Assembly (NCBI GenBank): GCA_964408025.1
Contig: CAYOXX010000040.1
Coordinates: 1-24,980 of the forward strand
Origin: CAYOXX01 sp964408025
Lineage (GTDB): Bacteria; Acidobacteriota; DATKUA01
Direction: 5' to 3'
Length of the DNA: 24,980 nucleotides
Shown: piece after piece, positions 22,242-24,980 of the stretch
Layout: the number at the start of each line of letters is the position of its first letter
Numbering within the stretch: position 1 is the first letter of the stretch
The notes under the pieces: model-generated
Seen by the model: the letters and a program-made list of their open reading frames with translations, nothing else
Database searches by the model: none
Told to the model about the DNA's origin: nothing
Translations under genes and position numbers: made by a program

Positions 22242-23042
22242 ATGGCTGGCTTACTCGACAGGGGAACCGAGACGCTGGTTGCGGGCAGCTTCGCGCCCGG
22301 GCAGGTGGCGGCGGAGCTGATCGGTCGCCCCTTCTACCCCGGCCCTGATCTGGCGTGGGAGATCGACCTGGAGTGGGATCTGAGGCTGCGCGAGGCGGAG
22401 GCCCGCGGCGCCGAGTTCTTCGACGGAGAGCTGGCGCGTCTGGTCGACTGCGAGCTGCGCGAAGGAGTCCTGCAACTGCGGCTGCAGCGGACGAGCTACA
22501 AGGCGTTCGTGGGTACAAACCTGCGCGACACCTCGCTGCCCGACCACCTGCGCGCCGACCCGCTGGGCAACAGCGCCGTGGTCGTTACGGCGGACGGCAA
22601 GATCATCGTCGGGCGCCGCAGCGAGGCGGTATTCGGCCACCCGGGCTGGTACCACTGCATCGGCGGCCACATCGATCCGGACCTGCACGCCGACGGCCGC
22701 GTTGTCGACACCTTCCGCGCCGTCACAGACGAGGTTACCGAAGAGCTGAACGTGACGGCGGACGAGCTCGAGGAGATAGTCTGCCTCGGCGTCATCCGAG
22801 ACGCCGCCTCGCGGCAGCCGGAGCAGCTCTTCGCCGTCCGCCTGCGCCGCGAGGCCCACGAACTCCTCGCCCGGGGCGGCGAGCACGAGTCGCTGTTCCC
22901 GATCGACGACACTCCCGAGGAGGTCGAGCGCTTCCTGGGCGAGAGTGGCGACAAGACGGTGCCGGTTGCGCGCGCGGCCCTGCGGATGCACGCTGGCCTG
23001 GAGGACTCTCAGGAGGAGCAGGCACCGCCGAAGCAGGGTTAG
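22242..23042 (+). CDS. NUDT22-like Nudix hydrolase
   Basis: 266 residues. The N-terminal half (about 20-95) has LAWEIDLEWDLRL, then FFDGELARLVDCEL and TSYKAFVGTNL, the layout of the NUDT22-type UDP-sugar diphosphatases. The Nudix fold follows: VVVTADGKIIVGRRS, GWYHCIGGHIDPD and a degenerate Nudix box, DEVTEELNV (163-171), with the metal-binding Glu residues kept (E164, E167, E168). The usual Arg before the first Glu is Asp and the usual Gly is Asn. NUDT22 relatives split UDP-glucose or UDP-galactose; that substrate is inferred here. Ribosome site GGAGG precedes the ATG. It lies 38 bp upstream of the flavin-reductase-like gene, probably one operon. Confidence 0.8.
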   Translation: MAGLLDRGTETLVAGSFAPGQVAAELIGRPFYPGPDLAWEIDLEWDLRLREAEARGAEFFDGELARLVDCELREGVLQLRLQRTSYKAFVGTNLRDTSLPDHLRADPLGNSAVVVTADGKIIVGRRSEAVFGHPGWYHCIGGHIDPDLHADGRVVDTFRAVTDEVTEELNVTADELEEIVCLGVIRDAASRQPEQLFAVRLRREAHELLARGGEHESLFPIDDTPEEVERFLGESGDKTVPVARAALRMHAGLEDSQEEQAPPKQG

Positions 23043-23080
23043 TTCGCTGCCACGTAGGACGCGACGAAGGGGAGGCCGAA

Positions 23081-23668
23081 ATGAGCAAGGTAGATATCCG
23101 TCCCGACCGCTTCCTGATCACGGCTCCGGTGGTGCTGCTGAGCTGCTGGGGCGCGGAGCGAAAGCCTAACATCATCACCCTGGCCTGGAGCGGCGTCATC
23201 TGCAGCGAGCCGCCGATGGTCTACGCGTCGATCCGGCCGCAGCGCCACAGCCACGGCCTTCTGGAGGCCAACGGCGACTTCGTCGTCAACCTGCCCTCGG
23301 CCGGGCAGGCGCGGGAGGTCGACCTCTGCGGCACCGTCAGCGGCCGCGACGAGGACAAGTTCGCCCTCTGCGGCTTCACCGCCGAGCCGGCGGCGGCGGT
23401 AGACGCGCCCCTGATCGCCGAGTGCCTCGTCAACCTCGAGTGCCGCACCCGCCAGGTGCTGCGCCTCGGCGTCCACGATGCCTTCCTCGCCGAGGTGCTG
23501 GCCGTTGTGGCCGACGAGGAGATCGTGGTCGGCGGGAGCCGTGTCGACGACGACCGCTTCGCGCCGCTCGTCTACGCCACCGGCCCGCGGCACTACCACG
23601 CGACCTCGCGCATCGCCGGCGCCCACTACGGCTTCAGCAGGAGCGAGAAGCCGCCTTGGGAGGAGTAG
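23081..23668 (+). CDS. Flavin reductase-like (flavoredoxin type) protein
   Basis: 195 residues with the split-barrel FMN-binding fold. Matching features are SCWGAERKPNIITLAWSGVI, a block EPPMVYASIRPQRHSHGLL, DFVVNLPS, and a late VYATGPRHYHATS. This is the flavin_reduct/DIM6-NTAB family, which binds FMN and either reduces free flavin with NAD(P)H or acts as a redox carrier. The ATG at 23081 is chosen because GGGGAGG lies 6-7 bases ahead and the protein begins within the family pattern; the same frame is open far upstream but only as an overlap with the Nudix gene. Confidence 0.86.
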   Translation: MSKVDIRPDRFLITAPVVLLSCWGAERKPNIITLAWSGVICSEPPMVYASIRPQRHSHGLLEANGDFVVNLPSAGQAREVDLCGTVSGRDEDKFALCGFTAEPAAAVDAPLIAECLVNLECRTRQVLRLGVHDAFLAEVLAVVADEEIVVGGSRVDDDRFAPLVYATGPRHYHATSRIAGAHYGFSRSEKPPWEE

Positions 23669-23737
23669 TAGTAATCGAATAGCGCGGGTCCCAACAGTTG
23701 GTGAGTTTTCGCGACCTCTACTGCGCCCGTCGCCGCT

Positions 23738-24980
23738 TCAGTGCCCCGAGTTAGTCGAGCTCGAGGAAGGTAGTTCGCCCTCGACGGCATAGAGGCGGTT
23801 GTAGGCGAAGTAGTTGCTAAGGACCTCGCGCACGAAGCGACGGGTCTCGGCGTAGGGTATCGAGTCAACGAAGAGGTCGTCAGGCAGCGCGCGCCCCGCG
23901 CCCCACCAGGTGGCGACACGTTCCTCGCCGGCGTTGTAGGCGGCGACGGCGGGCACGATGTATCCCTCGAAGCGCCTCAGCAGGTCGGCGACCAGCCCGG
24001 CGCCGATTGCGGAGTTGATCGCGGGCGTCAGCAGCTCCGCCTCGCCGGGAGTCCCGATCCCCAGGCGCGGCCCGACCTCGGCGGCTGTGTAGGGCATGAT
24101 CTGGAAGAGGCCAATCGCCCCGGCGGCCGAGCGCGCGGCCGGGTCGAAACGGGACTCCTGGCGCATGAGAGCCAGCAGCAGGTGCGGGTCGACGCCGTGC
24201 TCCTCGGCGGCGGCGTTGACCTCGCCGGCAAAGGGGCGCGGGTAGGCGAGGTCCCAGAAGTCAGCGGGCGTGGCTGCGGCGGGCCGCCGCAATTGGTTGG
24301 CGAAGTAGGTGGCCAGGAGGGCGACCGCGCGGCGATGGTCTCCGGCGTCGGCGCAGGCGCGGGCGGCGCACAGGGCCAGGGCCGGGTCGCGCGGCACCGA
24401 GCGTAGCAGCTGCCGCAGGTGAGAGGCGGCCTCCGAGGTCAGCCCGGAGCGGGCCAGCAGCGACGCGGCCGCAAAGAGCTGATGGCGGCGGGCTGAGTCG
24501 GAGATCGACATCTCCGGGAAGGCCAGATCGCGCGGCCGGACGCTCCGGCGGAGTCTCTCCACTAGCGCGGCATCGACGCCGTCCGCGAGGCGGGCCAGCA
24601 TCAGCTTCGCCCGCAGGCCGTAGTAGTGGAACGGGTAGCGCTCGTCGAGCCAGAGAAGTGCGGTCAGGGCTTCGCGGCGCCGGCCCACGCTCTCCTCGGC
24701 GACGCCGAGCCAGTAACGGGCCGCCGGCTCCATCTCGCCCGAGGGGTTGAGGGCCACCAGCGCGCGCAGGTTGGTGGCGGCACGCTGGTTCTGCCCGGCG
24801 CGCAGGGCGGCGATGCCGGCACGCCAGAGGATCAGCCTCCTGCTCCCGGCGGATGTGGCGGCGCGGTAGAGCTCGCGGTAGACGGCGAGGCCGCCCTCGA
24901 CGTCGCCGATCGCTACCAGGGAACCGGCCAGGACGATTCCGGCGTCGTGAACTTGTACAGCTCGACCTTGTCGAATTGAT
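23738..24980 (-). CDS. Soluble lytic transglycosylase (Slt70 type), N-terminus beyond the window
   Basis: A periplasmic enzyme that cleaves peptidoglycan glycan strands to 1,6-anhydro ends. The frame is open without a stop from the window edge to the TGA at 23738-23740, at least 413 codons, so the start is missing. An internal GTG at 24757 could be mistaken for it. The visible N-terminal part is helical and TPR-like (AGIAALRAGQNQRA, then YWLGVAEESVGRRREAL), as in the U-shaped superhelix of Slt70. The SLT domain near the C-terminus has the catalytic Glu in MRQESRFDP, AIGLFQIMPYTA and VAAYNAGEERV. It converges on the flavin-reductase-like gene with 69 bp between them. Confidence 0.92.
   Translation of the reverse strand, partial: SIRQGRAVQVHDAGIVLAGSLVAIGDVEGGLAVYRELYRAATSAGSRRLILWRAGIAALRAGQNQRAATNLRALVALNPSGEMEPAARYWLGVAEESVGRRREALTALLWLDERYPFHYYGLRAKLMLARLADGVDAALVERLRRSVRPRDLAFPEMSISDSARRHQLFAAASLLARSGLTSEAASHLRQLLRSVPRDPALALCAARACADAGDHRRAVALLATYFANQLRRPAAATPADFWDLAYPRPFAGEVNAAAEEHGVDPHLLLALMRQESRFDPAARSAAGAIGLFQIMPYTAAEVGPRLGIGTPGEAELLTPAINSAIGAGLVADLLRRFEGYIVPAVAAYNAGEERVATWWGAGRALPDDLFVDSIPYAETRRFVREVLSNYFAYNRLYAVEGELPSSSSTNSGH

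Noticed and set aside
22027..22518. Minus-strand 163-codon frame before and within the Nudix gene
   Set aside because: Low-complexity Arg/Pro/Ala composition and overlap with a well-supported gene.
24755..24757. GTG at 24757 as the start of the lytic transglycosylase
   Set aside because: The frame stays open to the window edge with TPR-like sequence upstream, so the gene is partial.
1..24980. tRNA, rRNA or CRISPR array
   Set aside because: No cloverleaf with a TTCGA-type T-arm, no rRNA-like blocks and no regularly spaced direct repeats were found by eye on either strand.

Overview
The window is GC-rich bacterial DNA, about 65% GC over most of its length. It comes from an organism with a Gram-negative-type envelope: there is an exported HtrA protease, a Slt-type lytic transglycosylase, several signal-peptide proteins and a sigma-54 enhancer-binding protein. 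Phylum cannot be fixed from this sequence. The mix of exported M14 and M24 peptidases, CARDB-type secreted protein, GlcD/GlcF pair and lipA suits an uncultured lineage of FCB or neighbouring candidate-phylum type, but that is inference only.

Layout. Positions 1-399 are gene-free and repeat-rich. Minus-strand genes follow: an exported M14 carboxypeptidase-like protein (400-3237), serS (3297-4586), a membrane-anchored alpha/beta hydrolase (4680-5579) and an NtrC-type response regulator (5586-6950), the last two forming an operon. A second repeat-rich gap (6951-7645) leads to htrA (minus, 7646-9124), which diverges from lipA (plus, 9322-10194). lipA converges, with overlapping stop codons, on an exported M24 aminopeptidase P-like protein (10191-11537). 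After a third repeat-bearing gap come a small membrane protein, an isoprenylcysteine-methyltransferase-like membrane protein, an NTF2-like protein, and a secreted ThuA/GATase-like plus CARDB protein ending in a strong hairpin terminator.

The accessory part is about 15.1-18.7 kb. GC falls sharply (about 35-45% from 16.1 to 18.6 kb) and the genes are of another kind: a stand-alone B3/4 editing-type protein, a tiny zinc-ribbon protein, a three-helix membrane protein, the decayed start of a REP-associated (Y1, RAYT-like) transposase, and a promoter-driven two-gene cassette. The cassette encodes a 153-residue protein with a winged-helix-like C-terminus and a 250-residue protein with a HEPN-like R-x6-H motif and a C-terminal winged helix. 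A near-identical 20-bp sequence stands at both edges (15143 and 18690).

GC-rich core DNA resumes with glcF-glcD (minus, 1-base overlap), a four-helix membrane protein with a Fur-box-like site upstream, a NUDT22-like Nudix hydrolase with a flavin-reductase-like protein (plus), and a lytic transglycosylase whose N-terminus runs off the window.

The best-supported unusual structure is a family of 67-bp (once 95-bp) extragenic elements at 181, 295 and 7168. They begin with GTAG, end with CTAC or CCAC, and fold into a three-way-junction shape with compensatory base changes. Their look, together with the RAYT relic, suggests a REP/BIME-like system. The best candidate for an uncharacterised functional system is the two-gene HEPN/winged-helix cassette at 17358-18575.
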